Assembly (NCBI GenBank): GCA_949358305.1
Contig: OX442315.1
Location: forward strand, 30,964,427-31,028,426
Reading direction: 5' to 3'
Length of the DNA stretch: 64,000 bases
Origin: Strigamia acuminata
Taxonomy: Eukaryota > Arthropoda > Chilopoda > Geophilomorpha > Linotaeniidae
Positions 11,324 to 26,400 of the stretch are shown in pieces (the first letter of the stretch is position 1; every line of letters begins with the position of its first letter). Below the pieces are notes generated by a model that was not told the DNA's origin, made no database searches, and saw nothing but the letters and a program-made list of their open reading frames with translations. The position numbers and the translations under genes were made by a program.

Positions 11324-14300
11324 ACCTTTAAGTTAGCTGTTCGAGTCTTAGAGCCTTTGGGAGAAGGCAGAATATTTGTTTCCAAAAAACAAATGGGATT
11401 TGTCAATTGTTCTTTTCTTTCGATTTATTTGTTTGTTTATGTTGCAATAACAAATTTAAGTAGAAATCTAAAACTATAATCTATTCTAACTGTGCCGATA
11501 CGAAGCAAATTCAGCATAGAATTAAAAATAACTGTCAGGTTTCGAAAATAAAACTAAAAAGCTTAATATTCCCCTTTAAAAAGGGTTAAAACAGTGCGTC
11601 ATATTTAGTTATATCAATTAAAAGTTGCCATCAACCACAGTCCATTTAGCCTCAATCAAAGGCTTCATGCTGTTGCTGTAATCTCGTTGTTTGATATTAT
11701 AAAGGAAATGGTTCACTTAACTGCACAGCATTCGATAAATTGAAACTAAATCACATTTAACACGTTTTACTCTCGATTTTAGCGCGCATTAATTGGAGTC
11801 AATGCACTTTATCTGTGAACTGCAGGAATTTATTTACATATGTGAACTAGTTTGTCATACTGTACACAACTCACGAAATAAACACTAGACACAAGTATAA
11901 ATATCTACAACTAATTAATATCACAAAAATGAGGCGGGGGAAAACTATATTCAAGTAATTATTGAATAAAATTGGTCTTATATGCAGACTGAACATTTGT
12001 TGCACACAAAGCCAAATGTAAAATTGGTCTTCATTCAATTTGCAATCGTAATGCTTGAGTCCACATGTAAAATCAACTCGGTTGTTAAACTCGAAAAGAA
12101 AATCAAGGCTGAATATTGCTATGAAAATGAATATTATTTTGGCCTTACGACAATTAAAAAAGTACTATCAACAACAAATTGAAAAAACGGCAATAGTAAC
12201 GTTAGAAATAAATATACAATTCCTAAAAAAGAGAATGGGTTTTACACAATGAGATTTTAACAAGCACAAATTGTATAAAAATAAGAAGCAAAAATTTACA
12301 CGAAATATTCCACCGTTTTTCTTCAATCAATAACAGTCTTGAAATATGAATTTTTGCACTGAAATTAAACAACCATTAAAGAAATTAGATTTTTTTAGAA
12401 AAAAAAAACCTTTCTCTACAGAAAACATCAACGTTTACTTCAATCCTATAATCTTTACATTCTACAATCCCATTTTGGTACAAAAAATTTCCCAACATAT
12501 TTGGTATCATACTATACATGATAAAACGTCATCACATGCACAAGGAAGGGGTAAATGAACATGAAAAATAGTCCACTTTTATCAAGTTTACTGTTTACAT
12601 TTTTTTGAGCCTGAGCTATTCACATAGCTCCATTGAAGACGGTTATACTGTCATAATTGATATCTGGTGTGATGAAAAAAGTTAATCATAACTTAATAAT
12701 TGTGTAAACAAATAACAAGAACGTGTAACACAATTTTTGATAATAAATGTCATAAATGGAAATATAAACTTAGTATTTTCTCTCATTTTTTTAAGAATTA
12801 TTTTCGATTTTAAATGTAATAATTGTTACACATTCTTGTTAATGTATTACAATAACAAATTTAAATTTGGTTCTAATTATACTTCGAACCAAATGTTTTC
12901 AAAATTAATAAAACAGGTTTTTTTTTTTTAAATTTCTTTTCTTTTCGCAAATTTCAAACTTAGAATGAAAAAAAAATCGCAATGGAGGGAATAGTAAATG
13001 ATATACACACGTTTTCTGAAAAAATTCAACATCCCTCATTCAACAACAGCATTCCATAAGACATGAATGTTAACTTGTTACTGATGGCTTTAGCCATTTT
13101 TAAATAAACAAAAATTACAATTATTTACTCTGCAAGTGAATTAAATGTAATTAAAGTTAAACGCACTAGACTATTCTCTACCATATTGTAAAACAATTGT
13201 TTACGAGGAAATTCAAACCTAAAATTCTATATTTTTTTTTCTTATTCATTATTAATCATGAATCGAATTTAACGCCGTAAAGATTTAAGACAAAGAAATC
13301 TTTTTCCCTCCCCCATCCTCCCCCATCCTCCAAACATTCCCATTGATGACGAACAAATAATTTCAAACAAAATGAAAACTATTATTGTCTAAACATGCAA
13401 CTTATAACCTACGTTATGAGAATTAGCAAGAAAAATAATAAATACTTTTTAAGGACTTGTTAGAATGGAATTATAAGTAATTATTAACTAAGTTTTACGA
13501 CCCAGTTTTATTTTATTTTATTTTTTTGTTATTTTTTTTTAAAGTTTGTAACCAACTACCCTTCTAAAAAGAATAATTTCGGTTTGTTATTAATTTTACA
13601 AAATAAATTTCAAGATTATTATTATTTTGTTTTATCATTGTCGTAAAGACTGGTTCACAAAAACCATACACCTTTTTTGGCAAGCAGGGCCATTTAAGAA
13701 AGTAGAACATTAAATATTATTAGACATGAAAAAATCACCTTGACTAATTTATAACATTCAAGCCATTAATAAATTCTTAATTATAATTTGTTTTTTCTCA
13801 ATCCCCCATGTCTCTCACTCTCGGATTATTATTATTTTGTATGTTAGAGATTGCTTAAGATAAGCATACATTAAGTTTTGTCCCAAAATAAAACCTGGGA
13901 GTTGGAAGTGGGACATGAAATGGGACAGTTTTGTTTGTTGAGACACGTGAGAAAAATGCTATGACATGAATGCCAGAGTCAAGAAACGCTAAAATTGTTA
14001 TTTGATCGGACTAGAGAAGAGAATTAATTCTGTGAGTTGGTTATTACAATCGGTAATTATTAAATTGTCTTTTCAAATTTCGAACACACGTATTTTTTTT
14101 CTCAAGTTTCTGTCAGGAAGATGAGAGGAGAGAGAGGTAGTTAGGTGCACTACTTTCTACCTTGTTTCTTGTTGCTGGTGTGGTTTGGTTTCTTTTTTTC
14201 TTGACTTGTGAGGAATTTATGTAACAATAGACTTTTTCCCAAGTTTTTCTTTCACACATCACTCGAACCATATCAAAACGGAATGTTCAGCTTAAAAATT

Positions 14301-14494
14301 GGACAAACAGTTACCAAAAAAAATAGACTGTTTTTCAGATTTTCTTTTCCCCTCGACTTAGTAGGAAGTTTTTGCTTTCTTATTCTTTTCTCTTCTTTCT
14401 CTCAACTCTTCTTAATTGTCAGCTGCAGATTTCGTAGCTTTAGCAATTGAAATATAGCTCCATAGTTTTGAGTTTGTCACTTCCGAGGTTGCTT
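11324..14494. other. 3' flank / probable long 3' UTR
   Basis: Very AT-rich, no exon recognised. It lies between the stop of the coiled-coil gene (+) and the stop of the Rho-GEF gene (-), so it should hold both 3' UTRs converging. AATAAA at 11547-11552 fits the plus-strand gene. Many TTTATT hexamers could serve the minus strand and cannot be told apart. Confidence 0.5.
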
Positions 14495-17400
14495 TTACTT
14501 ATCAGCAAACCAAGAATTTAAATCTCCATCACTGCCATGACGAATTGGAGACAGTAGTGTTGGCTTTGATACCCCTCTTGGCATCATTTGTGGCGTGTGA
14601 TTGGGGGGTGTCCCTGGTAAGGATGCACAGTTTTCTACACTTTTTCTCCACGATTTCCAAGAAAACCAACTCTAAATTAATGAGTAAAAAAAAAAGTGTT
14701 AATTATTCTCAAACTAAAACTAAATAAATCAACTTACACTTTTACTCGTTTCTGATTTCGCGTCATTTTTCTTTAAGACTTCCGACTCTGTGCTGCTTCC
14801 TTTAATTTTGCTACCAGGACTGGCTTGTCCCCCGAAAATATTGAAGCTATTGAAAAAAATATATAAAAAACCAACGCTGACAACAAACTGCTTACACTTC
14901 TTAATAGGGACCGACTGCACCAATTTATCAATTCACTAATTGTATCAAAGTTTGTTTAAAAAAAATAAATAAAAAAGCGAATTCCCTCAAGACAGAGCAA
15001 AATAGCGCAGTGTATTTATTTATTTATCACTTTATCACTTTATCAGTCCCTTATTTGATACGTGTTGTAATGCAGATCGCGTATGATGAGCGGTCTTGGG
15101 GGATTTCACAGAATTGATGAAAAAGAAAAGAAAAAAAGGGAACAAAAAATGGAAAATTGTCTAAACGAGTTGATACAATCGATCCAAAATGAAATGAAGC
15201 TGATGTCGGCACTGCTAGTAAAAGATAGCGTATATATTTTGTGATAACATAACTTATGTGTAAATAAAAAGATGAGCAATATATGTGCAGAAGTCACTAT
15301 TTTTCTATATGCAGAAATAATGCAATTGGTGGAGGAAGTAGGGTGGCTTACCGCCCCTTTTTCTCGTCCTCCTGCTTAACCAGGTTACCCGTTGACTGCC
15401 TTCTGTTCGGGGAGTGTGTAGCTTCGAGGTCAAGAATTTCTTTGACAAGTGGAGAGGGCGCTAACTTATAACCCGAGTCCCTTCTCGTCAACTTGGGGCT
15501 GTTGACCGCTGCCGTGGTCGCGATCACTTTGCTCTTCACACCCACTTTGACGCCCGCCTTCCTCGTGAGCGGAACCGACGACGACGACTCCAATGCCGGC
15601 ACATTGCCGTTGCTGACCGTGGTTTGGTTTGAAGCCCTCGTCGGTGGCGAGTGGACGTCGTCGGTGACATCGCTGCCAAAAGACTCCTGTTCGGCCAGAA
15701 TGTTGCGCGAATGCTTCTTGGGCTTGTCGACTTCGTTGATTAGAATGGGCCCGTCCTTGGAAGTGGAAGCCATGTAATTGACCTCGTTCAGACGGCACGT
15801 GGACGACTGATTCGCGTCGGCCACGAGTTTACTAGCATCGGATATGCACTGTTTTTGACTAGGGTTGTTATTATTAGTGTTGTTGCTTGTGTTTTTTGAA
15901 GAATGCACGCTTTTCGAGCACGGCGACGGCGATTTCTTACACTCATTACTGTTTTTTCGAAGGCCACTAGTGTTTGTGGAGTCGCTGTTGACCACCGTCG
16001 TCTTCTGACTCCTAGATTCTTTGGAAGTTTTAGCTGGACTGCACTTGCTGCCACTGTTATCCTTCTGAAGGCCACTTTTAATACGAGAGCTATTACTGCT
16101 CCCTTTGTTTGGAGTTTTAGGACTCGACTTCTGTCCCTTACTTAGACTTTCCTTCGCAGTTCTCGGCGTTTTCGGCGTCCCCTTGCCCTCGCTTTTCTGC
16201 TTAGCATCTTTAGCGAGAGAAGGACTGCCTGAGGTAGGCTCGCATTTGCTCGCTTTCCGCACCACTGTCCCTGTCCCGCTCCTTTTGCTGCACAAGGCCG
16301 CTGAAGAGTTGTCTTCGCTCACCGAAGACTGTTTGGCACTTGATATTTCAATGTTTCCGCACTGGTTCATCAGCCACACCTCGCACTTCAACATGTCGTC
16401 CAAACTCGATCCCAGACGACCCAACTCGTCCCCGTTCGGCGCCACGCACTCGGCACTTTCCTTCAGATTCGCATTCGCCGCGCTGCTCTCGATCCTACCG
16501 GCACCGGCAGGACTGCACCGCGGATTGTTCACGTCCCCCGTCTCCTCGCTGTCCAACGGCGGCGCGTACACGGCCACCTCGCGCCACGCCTTCTTGTGGT
16601 TGTGTAGCACGCAGTAGGGCACACCGGAATTCGTCTGCCGATACTTGCCACTGTTTAGGCACTTGTTGGGAGGTTCCCCGCCACCGCCGCCGCCACAACC
16701 GCCACCTCCGCCACCTCCGTCTCCGGCCTCTCTTCTGTGCACCCGCCTTTCTTCGCTCGCTTGCACCTTCGTTGTACAGTGGACCTCAACCACACACTCC
16801 TTCCGAAGCAGTTCCTCCATCTCTCTGTGTGTATGACTATTGTAGCTGCCACGTCTGTAACACACATACCCCCTATCTACTTCCTCACCACATTGTCCAC
16901 TTCCGGGAGGACAACGCTCGGCGGTCACCTCCACCTCTACTTGTTTACTTAAATCACGTGATGGAGATGATGATGATTTACCTGCATTGGCACTGGGCGA
17001 CAATTCGCTTTTCTCGGCTCTTGACGGCGGTAGGAGACAGTTTTTGCTCAAGTCCCTTTCGGAGTGACTGTTGTAACTGTCCTTTCGGGGACCCAGGCCC
17101 CTCCAAGGGACGTTTCTATTCCTCGAGCTGTCGTAGTGATGACTGGATGTGCTCTGAATCTCGTCGAACGAACCGCACCGTCGATTCTCCACTATTGACC
17201 CGCAACGGTGTTTGATGAGGCTCTTGCTAAACAGGTTGTCCCGTCGCATTGGTCGCGGAGAGCCCACAAGTTCCGGGTAATCTTTCTCGATCTCAGCATC
17301 AAAATAGAATTCCTTGTTATCGTTACACATCTTAATCAATCGCGGCGATCCTTCGCGGCTCCTCTTTCCTTCCTCGTTCTTATTTTCCAATCGATGTCGA

Positions 17401-20400
17401 ATGCGCGTTTGTATGTTGGACATAAGGGGTGACTTTGACGCATCCTTCGCCGCCATCCCTTGAGCTTCTACGTTTTTTGAATCCTCATTTTTTTCGTTTG
17501 TCGCGTTTACAATCTTTTCCTTCGCTACCACTTCCTTCTTCACGCTCTCCTTCGCTTTACTAGGAGGCTTCGGAGACACGGAAGCGTCCCTTTTCTCCTT
17601 CTCCTTCTCCACCTCATCCTCGGCCGTCCTCTCCTTCACAACCACAGCTTTCTCATCCACCTCGCTTTTTTCGCTTTTCAATTTCTTATCCATTTCCTTT
17701 TTCCCCACCGTATCCTTCCCCTTTGCACTCGCATTTGTCAATTCTTTTTTCGCCTTTGTCGGCGCCTCTTTGGCATCACTCTTTTTATGCTCGCTGATGG
17801 GACTCTTTTTGACAGCATCCTCCTTCGCCTTATCCCCGGGTTTGATCGTTTCCTTCTTCGACTTTTCACTCGATTTGATCTTACTCGAGTCGGTTGTCTT
17901 GGGCACCGGTTTGCCCTTACTCTCAACCGACACTGCCGGAGCCTTCTTAACCGCTTCTGGTTTCTTCACCTCTTTTTTCACGCTCGCTTCCTTCCCGTTC
18001 ATCTTAACACCGGACGAGGTTTTCGAACTCGGCGATGCCACCCCGTTTTTATTCGCGTTCTTAATATCCACTTTGGGACTGGCAGCTGCCGAACTGCAAC
18101 TCGATTTAGTCGTCGTTTTTCTATCCGGACTCGGTTTCACACCTTTCGGATCCTGTTTCAATGACCTTTTGTCCTTCAGAGAAAATTTCTCCGAACTATC
18201 GTCCCCGTTTTTGATCACAGTCTGCGCGGTACCGCTCTCCGAAGACAGCGATTTCGACATGGACAATTTCTTTGGACTCAATCTTCCAGTGCTAACGCTG
18301 CTCTCCTTATGCTTACTCGACGGCGAATCCTTATTTAGATCTTTGATACTCTGTTCTTTTTCTTTCGGACTCATCGGCTTCGACTCTACGGCGAATTCCA
18401 TCTTCTCGATTTCCCTGCTCGGACTCTTAGCTTCCTTGTGCACCACAGCGGGCGAATCCGTACTCGCTTTCTCACTCTGATAGCCACTACTTGTCTCGCT
18501 GTTCGCCTTCTTTTCCACGTTCACACTGTCGTTCGGATCCATAGTGATCACCGGAACCGCTTCCGACGTGACCACTTCCAACTTATTTACATTGACCGCG
18601 ACAGCGCTTGCCTGTACCTCCTGTACCTTCTCCATCTTTTCTAATTTTTCCACCTTCTCAACTTTCTCAACTTTCTCCACCTTCTGATCTGTCTGACTCT
18701 CGAGCATTTCTTTATTCAAATGCAGAAATTTCCGTGGCGGTGGTACCGGTGGAGACTTTTTCAAACCGTCCATGTTTCGCCGAGCAGGTATTGGCGATGC
18801 GATTGTTGTCTTGTCGATTTGAATGGTGGTACTGATTACCGCCCTTACTATAGTGTGTACTTTATCCGGAGCCGGTTTCAAATCCCTCTTGCCCAACATG
18901 GGACTATGGGTTGCCAGTTGCGACAGTTCGTGGCACTTGTTGATAAGCGTTCTTCTGGCCGCCAACGGACTCGCAACGACGGATTGAGTTTCTTCTATCT
19001 TATTCGCTTCGGTCATTTTGCCGACAGACTGCGTTATCTCCTGAATCCTCTTGGCTGCCAGTGGACTCGGAACCGCTCGAGTGGTTTCTTCCCTCTTGAC
19101 CGCAACGGATTCTTGGCTCTTGAGCATTTCGACCCTTTTAGCGGGCACTGGACTCGCGGTGATCGACTTTGCTAGTTGCTCAACCTTAACCACATCTCCA
19201 ATTTTGCCCACATCACCCTTTCTGCCAACCAATGGACTCTGACTAACAACTTGCACCACTTCTTCAATCGTGCTTAAATCAGACTTTCTATTCACCACTG
19301 GACTTGCAGTTACAGACTGAGTCATTTCTTGAACTGTAATCGCATCAGCTTTTTTACCTATCACGGGACTTCCGGTTCCGGTCGGAGCCGTTTCTTCAAC
19401 TTTACTCACTTCACTTTTTTTACTTATCAATGGACTGTCAGTCACAGACCGAGTCGCGTCCTCAGTTCTGACAGCAGATTTTCTGACCAGCAATGGACTA
19501 GAGGTGACGATCTGAGTCGGTTTTCTGTTCAACAACGGACTCGAAGTGACGATCTGAGTCGGTTTTCTATTCAACAGTGGACTCGCAATGACAGTTTCTG
19601 ACGTTTCAAGCGTTTTTCTGCTCAACAACGGACTCGAAGTGACGATCTGAGTCGGTTTTCTATTCAAAAGTGGACTCGCAATGACAGTTTCTGACGTTTC
19701 GAGCGTTTTTCTTGTCAAAAACGGACTTCCGGTCACGGAACCAGTCATGTCTGGGATTTTATTGCCGTCAAACTTCTTTCCGAACATCAGATTGGACGCG
19801 AGCGATTGTCCCATTTGATTGGCATCGCTTCTCCTCATGGTGAGCGGACTCGCCGTCACATTGTACAGATCGCTTCGCCTCATCAACAGTGGACTTGGCG
19901 CGATGGTCTGCGGCACCTCTCTGCGTTTCATCAGCGGAGACTCCACGTACGTCATTTGCACCTTCTGGCGCTCGCTCACGTTCAAAATCTGCACCCTTTC
20001 TTTCATCAATTGAGGCGAACCGGTCGGTGGCAGTGGTCCCTCGACCGGCTTGAACGTCTTCGGTTTCAAAACGGGAGACGCCGTTAACGACCTCATGCCC
20101 GACGCAGCCTCACTTTTGGCCAAAGCATTTTGCTCGACTAGATTAGTCAATGCCTTGACCCCCAGTATCGGTTTGTTGTTGGTTTCCTTTTGTTGTAAGT
20201 GCAGCTCGGTTGGTCGGATTTCTCTGCGGACGACAGCGGGCGTTTGAGGCGGGAACTTCTCGCTGTATACTTTCTGCTCTTGCGGCACCATCACGTTGAT
20301 CGACGACGCGACTATTTTGTCGGGAGTTGGCTTGGCCGACACATCGTCCAGTTTGGACACCTGGCTCGACTGCGAATTGATACTCGTTTGGCTGCTGCTG

Positions 20401-23400
20401 TTGCTATTGCTGCTCTCCTTCCTCAACGAGGACAATACGTCCGCTTTGTTATCCTTGGCCAAACGTGGACTTAATTTGGGCGTCGATTCATTGGAAAGTC
20501 TAATAGGAACAGAAGTTGGTGGAGTTGATTGTTTGTTGTTATTTGCGATTTGGTCGGAAACCGAAACAGAAACAGCCTTTGTCGCAACGTTATTTGCAAT
20601 TGGATGGGCTTCGTTCGTCTCCTTTTTCTGCTCAGCGTCAACTTTTGTCTCGGTCGTATTCTTTTTCGGCGTTTCAGGTTTCACCTGTTGCGACGCATTA
20701 CTTATCGGCAAAACCTTCTCCTTCGTCCCAACTGCTATGTTGTAATCTGGATCGATAATTGGCTTATTCTCGAGCAGTTTAACGGTCGTCACTTTATCAC
20801 TTTCACTCGGCATCGTGGCTACAATATTATTGATTTTGTAATTCTCTTTCCTCTCTGCCTTTGGACTTTCTCTTATTTTTGGACTCAAACTACCTCGCAC
20901 TGTCGCTTTCACAGCCTCTTTAATCGACATTTTCGGACTGTCCTTCACTGACGATCTCGGACTGTCCTTCACTGACGATCTCGGACTGTCCTTCACTGAT
21001 GTTCTCGGACTGTCTTTCACTGACGTTTTCGGACTGTCCTTCGGTGTGACCGACACTTTCGGGCTGTCCTTCGGTGTCACTTTGGGACTATCCATCGGCG
21101 TCACTTTCGGACTGTCTTTCGGCGTTTCCTTCGGACTATCCTTGAGTGTTACTTTCGGAATGTCTTTCGGACTGTCCTTGACGATTAATTTCGGACTTTC
21201 GTTGCCTGCCACTTTGATTTCGTCTTTCTTCTTCACTTTGGGACTATCCTTGTATCGCAGAAGAGGTGATCCGTGGTTAATGAGTCTTTCCAAACTTCCA
21301 CGTAAGGTGTCGGCGATGTGTGCAAAAGGCTTTGAGTCTGTTACTGACGGTGCTCGATCCTTGGAATCTTTGGAAGACATGCTGCCATCTTTGCCGTCCA
21401 GCGACATCTGGCTGTTCATTTTAGCGTCATCTCCAGTCCTCAAGCTCTTGGCATCGATGCCGATGGGAAGTTTGAAGCTCAGTTTCTTCGGTTTCATCAC
21501 GGGGCTCACTTTATGCTTTCTCGGCGTGCTCAGATTGCTCCTGATGGTCGGTGCTGGACTGTGCGAACCCCTCGAACTTTTATGCTCTTCTTCCTCGTCG
21601 TCGAAAAAGAACTCTTCGTACTCGCCTTCGAAGTAGTTGGGCAATTTCCTCGATAGCATTTGCTGCCTCAACTTGGCCAACTCTTCACCCTTCATATTGG
21701 CAATCGGGTCGTTATCAAAATCCCAATCCGCCGATTCGGCTTCGAAGCCTTTGTTTACGTGTCTAGTTCGACCTTCCAAAAAGTCTAAAAGAAACTGCCG
21801 TTTGCCGGAGGAGCTGGGCAAAATCCTACCAAACGTTGGTTCCTTAGTTCGTTTTTTGCCAAGGACAAATGTGCCCGTGATTTTCTTGGAAGGCGTTTGA
21901 GCATTGTGATTGAGTTTCTGCAATTAAAATAATTATAAATAATAATTATAAAATAATAATTATGCAAATAAGATAAAACGTTACGTGATTATTTTCCGAT
22001 ATAGACATCGCGTTTTTCCACAGCAATTTTCGAGCAGTTCCAGGGGTTCCACTGTTCACTGTAGCACTGTACTCGTGACCTCGCATTAACCAGACTTGTC
22101 GTTGAATATAATTCTGCCACATTGTTTTTAACTCAGTGGATTCTGCGCGCAAAACAATTGCTCGATGCCGTTTCTGAAGACCTGATAAAAGAGCATTTTG
22201 GTTGTCTTTGGGCCTGTCAACAATTAAGCGAAATTCTGCATCTGAAAAAAGGTTTTTTTTTGTTTTTTTTTTCAATTTTATTAGGTTTGCGCGAGTTTAT
22301 TGATTCGCTTAAAGTCTATTTACTTTTCTTTTTTATGTTGAAATAAGCTCTATTGATACTGGTAATTGAAACCGGATCTTCAACGACGAATAAAACTTTG
22401 TCTCTGCCAACTCTTGTGAAGACAAGAATGTCTGTAAACAACATAACCCAACACTAAAACAAACAAAAAAACAATGTTAAAAATCATTTTATACGAGTTA
22501 TAAAATCATTCGATTCTTTTCTTACTGCTTTCATCGTTTTCCCATCCTGTTTTTGAAGTTCACTTCCAAAAACCCATTGTCTTCCAGGCTCACACAATTT
22601 GAAAGACTAAGGAGCAATACAATACAATATTCAAACCATTTTAGAAATATAGAATTTAAAGTTTTTCAATGGAATATCATCAACTATAACTTACTGTCAT
22701 ACAAATAGCATTAATTAATTATTTCATTAGACAAAAAAAAATATTGCAATATATAAAATATGTAAATATTTAACTAAAAACTCGACATTTTATCCGTAAA
22801 GAACAAAAACCGTAGCAAAATAAATACATACCTTAGCAGATTTCGTAAAAACTAATCTCTGCTCCAAATCCTCCATTGTTGTTCCTGTTGTCACAGCGGC
22901 CATTGTGGCAATTGCTCCCATTGTTCCTATTCGTGGTTCTAGCATGTCCAAAGTAGTGGTGATATCTTTGTAGTATAATTTCATCGCTAAAAAGTACATA
23001 TATTAATATCCAATCATCACGATCAAAGATGACATCATCAACTTACTTTCAACTGAATTTTCCAACGGATCATAATCAGCGTGTCTCGTTTCAGTGTTTG
23101 AAAGAATTGTTTGAAGTAAGAGCAAAACTTCCCGAAAATGCTAAAAAAATAATCAAATTATCAGTTATATAACCAAAAAATAACAATAACAACGTCTTAC
23201 TTCAACAGGTCGATGAATGAAACTGGTAATATCCAGTCTCTCTCTTGGAATTGGTGGATCCTATTATAAAATTCCAATTATTTCCATTGTTATTCGATAA
23301 CACAACGTTCAAAACTTACTTGTAAAAACTGTAGAAAGCCAGGATTGAGCATTTTAGTAGTGAGCAGTGTATCTGCAGCGTGAATTCCATTGCAGTAAAA

Positions 23401-26400
23401 CTGATAAGCGCCACATAACTCAAGAATCTTTACATAAAATCAAAACATTTAATCGAAATACTATTAAACCTTTTCTCAAATTCCAACACTCACTTTTTCC
23501 TGAAAAATGGTACCGACGGAATGGCCGACTGAATTCACATCTCCTTCCATTAACCTCTCCACAAACCCCTCGGACAACCACACGAGCTATTAAAACCAAA
23601 CCAATAAATCCACTTTCTCCATTTAATTCTATTGCAACGCTTACTTCTTCGATGTTTTGGAATAAAACAATGTGCTCTGTAGATGACAAAATATTCGATT
23701 TACTCCGTAAAGGTTCCACGAAACGGTCCAAGCCGAAATAAGTGAGATTGGAAAATGTCTCCTCACATGACACCAACTGGTAAATGGCGTATCTTCTCGC
23801 AACATCGGCTGGTAAATGACACTATTAAAATGACACCAACAAAATTATCACACACAAAAAAACCAGCACAGGCAATTCATTGGCTCCCCCTTGATTTAAA
23901 AAGAACAACAACTCTAGCGATAAATTCCAACTAACGATTCCTATTCACCCTCGTCTAAATTGCAAGCGGGTTCTTTCATTAGTCGATTTATTCCTTCGAA
24001 GAGTCAAAAAGAGCATTGCCCTTGGCCACATCTATTCAAAAACTCGTGTAAGCAATCTTTACTTGTTTACTGTTAATTTCCAACCCAAAAATAAATAATT
24101 TGTTAATTAACTTGACCAAAAGCCTTCATTCATGTTGCAAGAAATTTCAAATTTCTATTTGTACAGCTGCTGTTTAAATTTGCATTAAACCGACGTTGAA
24201 TACATATAGTTTGCATCATCAAACACTTGACTCGAGTCGATCAAGTGCAGCACTTCAATCTTACTTCGTTATTAAGCCTGCTCCAAGATCCGCTGTTATG
24301 GCAACCAAATTCTGTCCTGCTGATAGGAGGCGTGTTGAATCCCGATATTCGACTGGCCGGTGCTCTGCTGGCGATACTCCGCAGCAAATTCGGTGTGCTG
24401 GATCCAAATTCGGAAGATGTGACACTGTGGTGAGACAACTTGGAAGAGGACGGAGGGGAATCGGCGATGCCTTCCAAATGCCGAAGCGGAAGTGCAGACA
24501 TGATTGTAAGTCCTCGTCTGTACACCTCGAGCACGAGGCAACTGCGTTCGTTTCTACGGTTCAACAACAATTCGGTTTAAATATTTATGTATTGGCTCCT
24601 TGCATTTTTTCATCTGACAACGACTAGAATTAATGGCGTATTACAATGGACATAACACAAAAGCTTTTGTTCATTAAAGTTTTATAATGTTCTTCGCGGT
24701 AATTCAGTCCGAGTGTATTGTAATAAGCCATTAATCGTTGTTCTTGTGCCGATAAATTACTTGATTAGTTTTAGAATTGTTTTGTCTGATGCTTTGACCA
24801 CATTTTCAGTGCCAATAAAAATGATGCGGTCACCTACTTTAAGTCCGGAATAATCAGCAGGACTGTCTATAAAATAACGGTTTTAAAGCATGTTTTAGTG
24901 GACAATATTTTAGCTGGCATTTCAAGATATTCTCGAAGTGAGTTTCGTGACTTACCTGATACTATTCGAGCTACTCTTACTGGTTGAACCCATGTGACTG
25001 AAAATCCAAATCCTTTTGGACCTCTTGGAATTTCAACCTGTATTTTTGAATTGTTGTTACACACAGAAAAACAGGCAGCCACAGTTGGAAATATTTTTTA
25101 AAACAATTTTAAACTCACGGATATGGTAAAAGGAGTTTTTGCCATGTGTTTTATATCATAAGCTGCACTTGCGATTGATTTCTTGTCAAAGGCATCTTTT
25201 TTAAAGCTGTTATATGAATGAAAATCTGTGTACATCAAATTAAAGTGAGTGCATTTCCAATTATTCATTTCTGGATACAATAAGAAGTGAGAAAAGAACA
25301 GAATTTACATAAATAAATAAATAAATAAATAAATAAATGAGAAAAAAAATGGAAATTAAACAAAATAAACACTCACATAATGAAAAAAATAATTTAAGTA
25401 AATAAATAAAGCGTCCTGTGGTTGGTTTAATAATGTCCCAGGTAGTAAAAATCACCTGGTTTAATAAATAATAAAAAGATAAATAAATAAATAAATAAAT
25501 AATAAATCCATAAATCAATAAATAAAAACCCATTAAAAAAATCAATAATTAAATTAAAATCAATATCAAATTGATTTCCTTTCCTTTGAAATTCGAGGTA
25601 CTAAAATATTCACTTACTCTTGACGTCATTTCGAACGTCTTCCTGTACAGCAGCTGTCATTGCGATTGGTAAATCTATTTATAAAAAAAAAAAATTAAAA
25701 TTAAAAAAAAAAACACAAAATAGAAAAAAGACAACAAATAAAACGCTCCATATTAATTAGTCAGGCGTTGACTTAATAAAAACACGCCTAACTAAAACCC
25801 CCAGTAAGTAACAAACTGTGTAAACGATTTATCTTAACCCTGAATCAAATCAAGCCATTATGTCTATTACTGTCTGAGATTTTTACTTAACGAGCCCCAC
25901 CCAAACTCGCTTTCAATCCAGTTTTTCAGGTATAAAAATACAAAAATATAATTATTTATAGTCAAAACCAACCCAAAGAAAACTAAAAAAAAAAAAAATA
26001 TTCATTCCACAAAAAAAACAAAAAAATCGATACTAAAAATAATAAATAACAAAACAAACAACAACAACAACTACAAACGACTATTTATTTAACAGAAAAT
26101 CTCGAGAGACGAATATTTCAATAAGCCTAACCGCCATGTCGAAAATTCGAACGCTATAAACAGAGCTAATGATTAAAAGCCATCACTATCTCGCAGAAAA
26201 TGGCTTCAATCAACGTTTCCAGATATGAAATGCCACCCACTCCAATGATTTTTAGCTAATGCGCGACCACAGAAGCACAACGAGAGAAACAAGTCAAAAG
26301 CTCCCCCCCGATTACAGCCGCGTCAGCTTTCCTGCATGGCTCGATGGTTGATTGCGGGGGGGGAGAAAACTGGACCAGCCCCACCTGCATGTCCTCGCAT

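Noticed and set aside
15493-21900. Many plus-strand frames of 60-290 codons opposite the Rho-GEF tail exon
   Set aside because: They are antisense shadows of a long, GC-richer coding exon without stops; none has splice signals or family resemblance.
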